Below are positions 54,765 through 62,072 of a stretch of DNA of 64,000 bases, one piece after another. The notes under the pieces were generated by a model. The model made no database searches. It saw only the letters and a program-made list of their open reading frames with translations, and was not told the origin of the DNA. Numbering within the stretch: the stretch's first letter is position 1; every line of letters begins with the position of its first letter. The stretch comes from Planctomycetota bacterium (GTDB lineage Bacteria > Planctomycetota > UBA1135 > GCA-002686595), in the NCBI GenBank assembly GCA_016712565.1, contig JADJQU010000010.1, positions 124,001-188,000 on the forward strand. Reading direction: 5' to 3'. The translations under genes and the position numbers were made by a program.

Positions 54765-55043
54765 TCAGCGCCGCGGGGAGGGCTCCGCCGCTCCCGCCGC
54801 TCCCGCCGGCCCCGCTCCTCCCACCGGCCCGGCGGAATCGGCCGGGTCGGTCCCCCCCCGGGGACGCGACAAGCCGCCCGGCACCCGCTCGTGGGCGCGC
54901 ATGGCGCGCCAGGCGAACACCATCCAGACCACCGTCACGGCGAGCTCCGCCAGCGTTTCCAACAGGGCGTTGGATTGTCGGATCGACTCCAGCGAGCCCC
55001 GGCTCCCGGGCGGCACGAATTGGATCAGCGCGAGGAGGTGCAC
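54765..55043 (-). CDS. Small membrane protein with WRAMRAHER motif, longer copy
   Basis: 92 residues from the GTG at 55043, four bases after the stop of the shorter paralogue. It starts MHLLALIQFVPPGSRG, has one hydrophobic helix ELAVTVVWMVFAWRAMR followed by AHERV, and then a Gly/Pro/Ala-rich tail of about 40 residues. The WMVxxWRAMRAHER segment is shared with the 53-residue protein upstream. Both likely sit in the membrane with a basic cytoplasmic face and an unstructured end. Function unknown. They follow a kinase gene on the same strand, so the three probably form one transcript. Confidence 0.6.
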   Translation of the reverse strand: MHLLALIQFVPPGSRGSLESIRQSNALLETLAELAVTVVWMVFAWRAMRAHERVPGGLSRPRGGTDPADSAGPVGGAGPAGAAGAAEPSPRR

Positions 55044-55047
55044 GGGG

Positions 55048-55209
55048 CTACTCCGGCAGGCGGCGCTCGAGGGTCTCGGCGATGCGCTCGTGGGCGCGCA
55101 TCGCGCGCCAGCCGACCACCATCCAGTAGATGGTCGTGGCCAGGGTGAACAGGGCGGTCAGAACCACCCAGAACATGCCCGCGTTTTGACTGAACTCGAC
55201 GTTGCCCAT
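55048..55209 (-). CDS. Small membrane protein with WRAMRAHER motif, short copy
   Basis: 53 residues from the ATG at 55209: MGNVEFSQNAGMF, a hydrophobic helix (WVVLTALFTLATTIYWMVV) and GWRAMRAHERIAETLERR, ending LPE. The helix is followed directly by the WRAMRAHER motif, as in the next gene. The start is 16 bases after the kinase stop. The protein is too short for most gene finders but is supported by its paralogue. The role may be to partner the kinase, whose own C-terminus is a membrane helix; this is inference. Confidence 0.6.
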   Translation of the reverse strand: MGNVEFSQNAGMFWVVLTALFTLATTIYWMVVGWRAMRAHERIAETLERRLPE

Positions 55210-55225
55210 GAAGTTGACTCCTGAT

Positions 55226-56428
55226 TCAGAAATGACTGAGGATGGCGAGGATTGCGAACAGGGTCGCGAGCACCTGCAGGACGATCACGGCGATCAACGG
55301 CCCCGGCAGTTTCTCGCGTCCCCGGGGCGGACGGGCGGCCCGGGCGGGGCGCGCGGCGCTTTCGCTCTCCGTGCTCCGCGGCGCGGGCAGAGGCGCCTGT
55401 GGAGGAATCGGCGGCACGGCGGGCGCCTGTCCCACGGGCACGGGGCCGGCCGCGCCGGGAATGGAGGCGCGACTGATGGGCTCGACGTCGTCGCGCACGT
55501 CGCTGGCGTGCTGATAGCGCAGGCTGGGTTCCTTGTCGAGCGTGCGCAGCACGACCTCGTCCAGGCGCACGTCGATCACGACCTTCTTGGAGGGCGGCGC
55601 GAAGCGGCCCAGGGGCAGCTCGCCGGTGAGCAGCTCGTAGAACACGACCCCCAAGGCGTAGATGTCCGCGCGGTGGTCCACCTCCAGGGGCTTCTCCCAC
55701 TGCTCGGGAGCCATGTAGTGGGGCGTGCCCATGACCTGGCTCGAGCGCGTCAACAGGGGACTCTGCGGCTCGGGTCCCACCACCTTCGACAGGCCGAAGT
55801 CGAGCACCTTCACGCGGCCCGCGCGCTCCACCAGGATGTTCTCGGGCTTGATGTCGCGGTGCACGACGCCGTGGTCGTGGGCGAACTGCAGCACCTCGCA
55901 GATCTGCATCACGAGCTTGAGCGCCGCGGCGGAGTCGACCGACTTGGCACGGATCATCTGGCGCAGGCTGACGCCGTCGACGAACTCCATCACGAAGTAG
56001 AAGAAAGGGCCGGCCTGGCCGAAGTCGTGCACGGCGACGAGGCCAGGATGCGAGAGCGACGCCAACGTGCGCGCCTCCCGCTGGAAGCGCTCCGCGAAGC
56101 CGGGTTCTCCGGCAATCTCCGCGTGCAGGACCTTCAGTGCCACAGGCCGGCCCAGGCTCTTCTGCGTCGCCCGATACACCGCGCCCATGCCGCCGACCGC
56201 GATCAGCGATTCGATGGACAGCGCGGGAAAGTGCGGCGCCAGCTGTTCGGTCGTCGGCGGCTCGGGCCGGCGCGACGGGATCTGGGTGATCACGACTTCG
56301 GGCATCGATCCGCCCGCCGGCGCGGGGCCCGCCGCGGCCGCCGCCCCCATCAGGCACAGGGGGCACAGGCCCTGGGGGCTCTCCGGGGCCAGAACGCGTC
56401 CACAGCGAGGGCAGGCTTGGGGGCTCAT
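55226..56428 (-). CDS. Membrane-anchored Ser/Thr protein kinase with zinc ribbon
   Basis: 400 residues. The N-terminus has a CxxC-x(n)-CxxC zinc ribbon (CPRCGRVL, then GLCPLCL). The kinase domain (about 70-330) has the Gly-rich loop VGGMGAVYRA, ALKVL with the ATP lysine, HRDIKPEN, DFGLSK and APEQ; the core is complete, so it is probably active. A Pro/Ala-rich linker leads to a C-terminal membrane helix (LIAVIVLQVLATLFAILAIL). Such Hanks-type kinases are common in planctomycetes. Two small membrane proteins follow at once. The open frame extends to 56827, but the ATG at 56428 begins the zinc ribbon. Confidence 0.9.
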   Translation of the reverse strand: MSPQACPRCGRVLAPESPQGLCPLCLMGAAAAAGPAPAGGSMPEVVITQIPSRRPEPPTTEQLAPHFPALSIESLIAVGGMGAVYRATQKSLGRPVALKVLHAEIAGEPGFAERFQREARTLASLSHPGLVAVHDFGQAGPFFYFVMEFVDGVSLRQMIRAKSVDSAAALKLVMQICEVLQFAHDHGVVHRDIKPENILVERAGRVKVLDFGLSKVVGPEPQSPLLTRSSQVMGTPHYMAPEQWEKPLEVDHRADIYALGVVFYELLTGELPLGRFAPPSKKVVIDVRLDEVVLRTLDKEPSLRYQHASDVRDDVEPISRASIPGAAGPVPVGQAPAVPPIPPQAPLPAPRSTESESAARPARAARPPRGREKLPGPLIAVIVLQVLATLFAILAILSHF

Positions 56429-56527
56429 GGGGTTCGCGGACAAGAAAAGCGACCGCCCAGGGAGGTTACAGCCCAGCCCTGGGAAGTTCGCCGGGGGACG
56501 AACTGGACCGCGGCCTCCGGGCGCGGC

Positions 56528-56533
56528 TAGAGT
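56528..56533 (+). promoter_or_regulatory. Putative -10 element with Shine-Dalgarno downstream
   Basis: GCTAGAGT with TAGAGT here, 33 bases before the ATG at 56567. GGAGG lies 6 bases before that ATG, so this transcript would have a normal leader. A TAACCT on the minus strand at 56463-56468 could serve the divergent kinase. Confidence 0.45.
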
Positions 56534-56566
56534 CGCGACGGCCCATTCCCGGCCCGGAGGAAACCC

Positions 56567-57004
56567 ATGTCGCTCGCCAAGCACTGGATTCGGTGGTTGC
56601 TCGTCGCCTTGCTCGCCTACACCGTCGCGAACGCGGCGCCGCAGGGTCCCCCGGCACTCACGCGGGCTCCCAGATTCCCGGAGTTCCGCGGGCAAACTCT
56701 GGCCGACGCCGTAGCCGACTGGACCGTGTTCCAGGGGCATCCGATCGGATTCGCCATTGCACCGGACGCCCCGGTGCAGCGGATCACCAACGTCAAGCAG
56801 CTCAGCCTGGTCATCGCTCGCAACCACAACGACTCGCTTCCCAATCGCGAATTGCAGGCGGGAGAGTTGATCGGTGTGGTCGTCTATCCAGTCAAGCAGG
56901 TGTTGGACGGATGCACGCTCTGGATAGCCCTCGCGGCTCTACTGGGCATGCTGCTGGGCGCGCTGCTGGGTTGGAACGTCGGAAAGCGACGCAGTCCCTT
57001 GTAG
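56567..57004 (+). CDS. Small exported or membrane protein of unknown function
   Basis: 145 residues. An N-terminal hydrophobic segment (WLLVALLAYTVANAA) is a signal peptide or anchor, then a soluble part of about 85 residues with PIGFAIAPDAPVQRITNVKQ, and a second membrane helix (CTLWIALAALLGMLLGALLGW) near the end with the basic tail GKRRSPL. The soluble part should face the periplasm. GGAGG stands 6 bases before the ATG, one of few clear Shine-Dalgarno sites in the window. I do not recognise a family. It lies between the two kinase operons. Confidence 0.72.
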   Translation: MSLAKHWIRWLLVALLAYTVANAAPQGPPALTRAPRFPEFRGQTLADAVADWTVFQGHPIGFAIAPDAPVQRITNVKQLSLVIARNHNDSLPNRELQAGELIGVVVYPVKQVLDGCTLWIALAALLGMLLGALLGWNVGKRRSPL

Positions 57005-57021
57005 CCTGTCGGCGAGGAGGG

Positions 57022-59550
57022 TCAGTCCGAGCTCGGCCGGCAATCCCGCGCCACGCGCAGTCCGCGCAGGGGCTGGACCGAGTGTTCCGTGTCCGAATAC
57101 CGGAAGGCAGGCCGGAAGGTCTCCGTGTTGCCGTTGCGCGGTCCGAAGTAGAAGCAGCCGCCGCGGATCACCCGCAGGGGGATCCCCGGCGATTCGTCGC
57201 GCTCGGTCGATGGACCGGCGATGGGGTCGACGGCGTAGAGATCGGAACACCACTCCCCCACGTTGCTTAGCATGTCGTGCAGTCCGAATCCGTTGGGCAG
57301 GAAGGTGCCCACGGGGGCGTGCTTGGAAAATCCGTCGTTCCACGCCGCGGGCGGAGTGGCGGCCTCGCGGCGCGCGGATTCGTCGAGCAGGTTCTCCCGG
57401 CCCTCGAGCCCTCCGACGTCGTCACCCCAGGGGTAGGCGCTGCGGGCCCCCGCCCGGGCGGCGAACTCCCATTCGGCTTCGGTCAGAAGGCGCAGGTCCA
57501 GTCGCGCCGCGAACAGGCCGGCGGCCCCCCAGTCGAGACTCTCCACGGGATGCAGCAGCGTGAACGAGCCGCGCGCCTGATTCTCGGGCCGATAGCGCGA
57601 GGGATTGCTCCCCATGGTCCGCAGCCACTGCCCTTGCGTCACCTCGTGCTTGGCCACGAACAGCGGGGAGATGCGGACCGAATGCAGGGGCTCCCTGGCC
57701 GTCACGCCGCGACCCCGCTGGTCCTCCGGGGATCCCATCTCGAACGTCCCGCCCGTGAGCAGCACGAGCACGATCCCATCCTCGGCCCGCGGCACCCGGG
57801 CCCCGCCGCCGCCCGCGACCGGCCGCTCGCCGCTGGCGACGTGCCAGAACTCGAACAGCCCCTCGGGGTTCTTCCCCAGGGGCACGAGGCCGATCTGCGG
57901 CACGAGCGGCTCGGCGCCCAGCGCCCCCGAGGCGTTGACTTCGGCGCAAACCTCGGCCCACAACTGCGCCGGCTCGCGCAGGGACAGCCGATCCAGGCCC
58001 GCGGCGAACTCCCGGCGACGGGCCACCTCGACCCGTTCGGCGCCCAGCGCGCCCAGACGCGTGAGGTGCAGGCCCAGCGTGCCGGCCACCTCGGCCTCGC
58101 GTCCGATTTCGGAGTGCGGCAGGCCGCGCAGCTCTTCCAGCCATCCGCGAAAACTCGACTCGCGGGCCAGCAGTTCGTCGGCGGCGCCGATCCAGCTGTC
58201 GAATCGCGGGAGCTCGCGCGGCGTCGCCGGGTGGAGCGCCCTGGCTTCGTCCAGGAGCCCCGCGATGAGCAGGCCGTCGTCCGCCAGGCGCTGGGCGCGC
58301 TGCTCGTCGCGCCAGGCCGACCGCATGACTGACGCAAAGAGCGAGCCGAGCACGACGAGCACCACGGCCGCTATCGCGCCGAGTCGGAACGTCTGCCGGT
58401 TGCGCTCGTACAGGAGCCTCAGGGCATAGCCGACGGTCGGCGGGTGCGCACCCACGGGCCGGCGGCCGAGGTACGCCTCGAGGTCGCGCGCCAGGGCCGG
58501 CATGTCGGGATAGCGCTCCGCCGAATCGCGGGCCATCGCCTTGCGCACGATGTCGACCAGCTCCAAGGGAGCCCCGGGGGCGACGGCTGAAAGCTCCTTG
58601 GGGGGGCCGTCGAGCACCAGACTCCACACCGCCCGAGGTGAGAGCGCGCCGCTCTCCGGCGCGTAGGGAGGGCGCGCGGCCAGCAGGTGGTAGAGCAACG
58701 CGCCCACGGAGTACACGTCCGACCGCCCATCCACGTGTTCCGTGTCCCCGCGCGCCTGCTCCGGGGACATGTAGTGGGGCGTGCCCACCACATCGCCGTC
58801 CATGGTGACCAGCGGCGAATCCGGCGCCTCCTGCTTGAGCTTCGAGCGATCCGTGCGCACGGCGCTCGACGCCGGGACCGCCGGATCGCTGATGCGCAGA
58901 TCGTGGGTCTCCTTGCGGCCCAGGACGCGGGCCAGCCCCCAGTCCATGACGTAGGTCTCGCCGAAGCGGCCCACGCGCACGTTGCCCGGCTTGACGTCGC
59001 GGTGGATCACGCCGCGGGCGTGGGCATAGGACAGGGCCTCGCAGACCTTGAGCACGATCGCCAGGGCCCTGGGAAGCGTCCAGCCCCGCTCCGCGCCGTG
59101 GACGAAGCTGATGATTTCGCCGAAGTCCGCCCCACGGATGAGCGGCATGGTGAAGAACGGCTGGCCCTCGGCGTCGATCGACAACTCGTGGACCGGCACG
59201 ATCGACGGGTGGTGGAGTTGGCCGGTGACCTGGGCCTCTTCGAGAAACCGCGCCAGAAGGCGCGCGCGCTGTCCCTCCGGCAGCGAGGCGGCGTCGCGCC
59301 GCAGCACCTTCATCGCCAGGTCCCGTCCCAGATCCTGGTCCTGGACTCGCAGGATCTCCTTTATCTCGCCGGACCCGATGAGGTCGCGCGTCTGGTGACG
59401 GGCGCCCGCGGCCCGGTGGAGTTCCAGGCGGCGCAGCAGGTCCGAGACTCCGGAACCCGGCAGCACGGAGGCCACGGGCTCGGGCGAGGGCTCGCCGCGT
59501 CGCGGAGCGAGCGTCTCGTGGTCCCGCGCGGCTTTGGGGTCCTCGCTCAT
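57022..59550 (-). CDS. Ser/Thr kinase fused to an FGE (SUMF1)-like domain
   Basis: 842 residues. Kinase domain at about 55-370 with RDLAMKVLRRD, VIHRDVKPGN and MSPEQARG; the metal-binding loop is DWG (MDWGLAR) in place of DFG and the Gly-rich loop is weak (IGSGEIKEI), so activity is plausible but unusual. One membrane helix follows (LGAIAAVVLVVLGSLFASVM), then a helical spacer, and a C-terminal domain at about 610-840 with GGTFEMGSPEDQRG, HEVTQGQWLRTMG, LLTEAEWEFAAR, GNVGEW-like SNVGEWCSD and RVIRGGCFY: the formylglycine-generating-enzyme fold. The extracellular part may sense or bind a ligand. The gene starts four bases after the ECF sigma factor. Confidence 0.92.
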   Translation of the reverse strand: MSEDPKAARDHETLAPRRGEPSPEPVASVLPGSGVSDLLRRLELHRAAGARHQTRDLIGSGEIKEILRVQDQDLGRDLAMKVLRRDAASLPEGQRARLLARFLEEAQVTGQLHHPSIVPVHELSIDAEGQPFFTMPLIRGADFGEIISFVHGAERGWTLPRALAIVLKVCEALSYAHARGVIHRDVKPGNVRVGRFGETYVMDWGLARVLGRKETHDLRISDPAVPASSAVRTDRSKLKQEAPDSPLVTMDGDVVGTPHYMSPEQARGDTEHVDGRSDVYSVGALLYHLLAARPPYAPESGALSPRAVWSLVLDGPPKELSAVAPGAPLELVDIVRKAMARDSAERYPDMPALARDLEAYLGRRPVGAHPPTVGYALRLLYERNRQTFRLGAIAAVVLVVLGSLFASVMRSAWRDEQRAQRLADDGLLIAGLLDEARALHPATPRELPRFDSWIGAADELLARESSFRGWLEELRGLPHSEIGREAEVAGTLGLHLTRLGALGAERVEVARRREFAAGLDRLSLREPAQLWAEVCAEVNASGALGAEPLVPQIGLVPLGKNPEGLFEFWHVASGERPVAGGGGARVPRAEDGIVLVLLTGGTFEMGSPEDQRGRGVTAREPLHSVRISPLFVAKHEVTQGQWLRTMGSNPSRYRPENQARGSFTLLHPVESLDWGAAGLFAARLDLRLLTEAEWEFAARAGARSAYPWGDDVGGLEGRENLLDESARREAATPPAAWNDGFSKHAPVGTFLPNGFGLHDMLSNVGEWCSDLYAVDPIAGPSTERDESPGIPLRVIRGGCFYFGPRNGNTETFRPAFRYSDTEHSVQPLRGLRVARDCRPSSD

Positions 59551-59554
59551 GCAC

Positions 59555-60289
59555 TCAGCTCCCGAGCGCCCGGAACAGATCGGCGATCTCGGCGTCGATG
59601 GCGCCTTCCAGATCGGCGCAGTCGGAGACGGTCTCGGCGATCTCGGCCCGCAGGCGCTCGCGGTAGCGCTTGCGCAGACGGTGCACGGCCACCTTGACCG
59701 CGCCCTCGCTGGAGCCCAAACGCTCGGCGTAGTGCGCGCAGGACTGCACCTCGCCGCCGGCCAGTTCGCCCTTGAGCACGTCGAAGAGCGCGCCGCGGTC
59801 GGAGGCGCGGTACTCCTGCTCCAGGCCCGACAGCGCGCGGGTCAAGAGCGCCAGGGCCCACTCGCGTTCGAAGACCCGCACGGCCTCCTCCTCGGGGGCC
59901 CGCAGGGCGTAGCGCGCGTCGGCGTCCGAGAAATCGATGGCGAGGCGCTGCCGGTCGCCGCCGCGCTTCTGCGTGCTGGCGGCATCGCGCACGTTGGCCA
60001 GATGGTTCTTCACGCCGGCCAAGAGGAACGAGCGGAAGCGGCCCTTCTCGGGGGCCAGCCGGCCGAAGTCGGCCTTGGAGAGGAGCTGCTCGAAAAAGCC
60101 CTGCACGGCGTCCTCGGCATCCTGGGCCCCCACGCCCCTGCGGCGCACGAAGGCGTACAGGGGGTACCAATAGGCCTGGCACAGGGAGGCCAGGGCGTCC
60201 CGGGAGCGCGGGGAGTCGCTGCCCGCCGCCGCGCGCACGACGCTCCAGCGCGTGGTCAGGAACTGATCGCCCGCCGGCGGGGTTTCCAC
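59555..60289 (-). CDS. ECF sigma factor
   Basis: 244 residues from the GTG at 60289, which begins METPPAGDQFLTTRWSVV, a start typical of ECF factors tied to kinases in planctomycetes. Region 2 shows SLCQAYWYPLYAFVRRRG and DAEDAVQGFFEQLL; region 4 shows LGSSEGAVKVAVHRLRKRY, a helix-turn-helix. An ATG at 60297 is in another frame and ends after 13 codons. Four bases separate it from the kinase-FGE gene, so they are one operon; the kinase is likely to control this factor, as reported for such pairs. The anti-sigma type is not visible. The C-terminal extension is short. Confidence 0.9.
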   Translation of the reverse strand: METPPAGDQFLTTRWSVVRAAAGSDSPRSRDALASLCQAYWYPLYAFVRRRGVGAQDAEDAVQGFFEQLLSKADFGRLAPEKGRFRSFLLAGVKNHLANVRDAASTQKRGGDRQRLAIDFSDADARYALRAPEEEAVRVFEREWALALLTRALSGLEQEYRASDRGALFDVLKGELAGGEVQSCAHYAERLGSSEGAVKVAVHRLRKRYRERLRAEIAETVSDCADLEGAIDAEIADLFRALGS

Positions 60290-60356
60290 GGCTGCATGAT
60301 GGCCCCCCCGGGCGCGGGCGGCAACGGCCGGGATTCCCAGCCCTTCGGGAGCGGGG

Positions 60357-60362
60357 TAGAAC
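60357..60362 (+). promoter_or_regulatory. Putative -10 element, leaderless type
   Basis: TAGAAC, 6 bases before the ATG at 60369. The same sequence read on the minus strand is about 70 bases upstream of the ECF sigma start. Confidence 0.35.
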
Positions 60363-60368
60363 TGAAGC

Positions 60369-61970
60369 ATGCTCACCCTCCTCCCGCGACTCGTGCTTGG
60401 CGCTCTGCTCGTCGGTTCGGCCCAGGGGCAGGCGCCCGCTCCCCAGGCCCTGTTCACGCCGGCCGGGGACCAGGCGCTGGCGAACGTGCCCCCCGATCCC
60501 ACGTTTGCGACGGAGCGACTGGTGGCGGTCCGCGCGGAGCTGCTCCCCGACACGATCGATCTCGCCCGGGCGCCGCGCTTCGCCCTGGAGCTCGAGAGCG
60601 GGAAGCTCGAGACGGCGCTCCTCGACCGCAGCGAAACCCTGCCTTCGGGCGCGGTGGCCTTCGGCGGCAGCCTGGAGGGCGCGCCCCAAAGCTCGGTGCA
60701 CCTGGTGCGCCGCGGCAACACCGTGGCGGGCAGCGTGCGCGACGGCGCACGGCTCTACAAGGTGAACTGGGCGGGCAACGGCTGGCACCGCGTGGCCCGC
60801 GTGGACGAGTCGCGCTTCCCGCCCTGCGCCACGGGCCCCGAACACGCCGTCGCCGATCGCGGCGGCAGCCCCGCGCCCGGAGGCGGCTACCTGGCCAATC
60901 CCAACCCCACCATCGACGTGCTGGTGGTCTACACGCCGCTCGCGCGTCAGAACGCGGGCGGGACCACGGCGATCGAGAGCCTGGTCGACCTGGCCGTGGT
61001 GGAGACGAATCAGGCCTACGCCAACAGCCAGGTGAACCAGCGCCTGCGGCTCGTCCACCAGGAGGAACTGACCGGCTACGCGGAGAACGGCGACTTCAAC
61101 ACCGAACTGAACCGCCTGACCAACACCGGCGACGGCTGGTTCGACCATGTGCACGGACTGCGCGACCTGTACGGCGCCGACGAAGTGGCCATGATCGTGG
61201 ACAGCACCCAGTACTGCGGCATCGGCTGGCTGATGACCACGCTCTCCACCGGCTTCGAGGACCGTGCCTTCACGGTGACCTCGAAGCAGTGCGCCACGGG
61301 CTACTACTCCTTCGCCCACGAGCTCGGCCACAACATGGCGAGCCACCACGATCACGGCAATGCCAGCGGCGCGCTCTACTCCTATTCCTACGGCCACCGC
61401 ACGGCCAGCGGGGCCAACCGCACGATCATGGCCTACGCGCCGGGCACGCGGATCCAGTACTTCTCCAATCCCAACATCAGCTACCAGGGCGAGGCGCTCG
61501 GCATCCCCGAGGGCCAGGCCAATGCCGCGGAAAACTGGAAGTCCCTGAACAACACGGCCACCACCGTGGCCCGATTCCGCTGCGCCGTGCCGGCACCCTA
61601 CGGCACGGGCAAGCTGAATTCGCAGGGGGCTCGGCCGACGCTCTCCTGGAGCGGCACGCCCAGCGCCTCGGCGAACAACCTGCACGTCCTCGTCGGCGGT
61701 GCGATCCCCGGCAAGGTCGGGCTCGTGTTTTGGGGCACCCAACCCAATTCGGCGCCGCTCTCGGGCGGAACCCTGTGGGTCGGCGGCTCGATCACCCGCC
61801 TCCCACCCCAGGCCAGCAACGGCTCGGGCGCGGCGGACTTCCCCTTCCCCCTCGCCGCGCTCCCCCCGGGCGACGTGGTCTACGCGCAGCACTGGGGCCG
61901 CGACCCCCAACACCCCGACGGCTTCGGGGCGAGCCTGTCCAACGGCCTGAGGCTCGACGTCTGTCCCTGA
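60369..61970 (+). CDS. Secreted metzincin (reprolysin-like) protease
   Basis: 533 residues. Signal peptide at 1-20 (LPRLVLGALLVGSAQG). A propeptide of about 150 residues precedes the catalytic domain, which starts near IDVLVVYTPLARQNAGG. The zinc site is HELGHNMASHHD (residues 317-328): His317, His321 and His327, with Glu318, the metzincin pattern. The Met-turn is TIMAYAPG. A C-terminal domain at about 410-533 ends GLRLDVCP; its cues (FWGTQPNSAPLSGG, VVYAQHWGRDPQ) recur in secreted proteins of related genomes as I recall. The M36 protease here has a similar ending, so a sorting role is possible. ATG at 60369 with TAGAAC just upstream. Confidence 0.9.
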   Translation: MLTLLPRLVLGALLVGSAQGQAPAPQALFTPAGDQALANVPPDPTFATERLVAVRAELLPDTIDLARAPRFALELESGKLETALLDRSETLPSGAVAFGGSLEGAPQSSVHLVRRGNTVAGSVRDGARLYKVNWAGNGWHRVARVDESRFPPCATGPEHAVADRGGSPAPGGGYLANPNPTIDVLVVYTPLARQNAGGTTAIESLVDLAVVETNQAYANSQVNQRLRLVHQEELTGYAENGDFNTELNRLTNTGDGWFDHVHGLRDLYGADEVAMIVDSTQYCGIGWLMTTLSTGFEDRAFTVTSKQCATGYYSFAHELGHNMASHHDHGNASGALYSYSYGHRTASGANRTIMAYAPGTRIQYFSNPNISYQGEALGIPEGQANAAENWKSLNNTATTVARFRCAVPAPYGTGKLNSQGARPTLSWSGTPSASANNLHVLVGGAIPGKVGLVFWGTQPNSAPLSGGTLWVGGSITRLPPQASNGSGAADFPFPLAALPPGDVVYAQHWGRDPQHPDGFGASLSNGLRLDVCP

Positions 61971-62058
61971 ACGAGGCACCGGCCCCGGCGAGGTCCGCGG
62001 GAGGCGGCCCGCTGCCGGTGCCGCCCCGTCGTCGTTCGGAAAACGGGCCCGTGGGAGC

Positions 62059-62064
62059 TAGGCT
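62059..62064 (+). promoter_or_regulatory. Putative -10 element, leaderless type
   Basis: GCTAGGCT with TAGGCT here, 8 bases before the ATG at 62073. Confidence 0.45.
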
Positions 62065-62072
62065 CTCGACCC

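Noticed and set aside
58085..58332. Separate small gene on the plus strand inside the kinase-FGE region
   Set aside because: The frame is antisense with no motifs; the minus-strand kinase frame is continuous.
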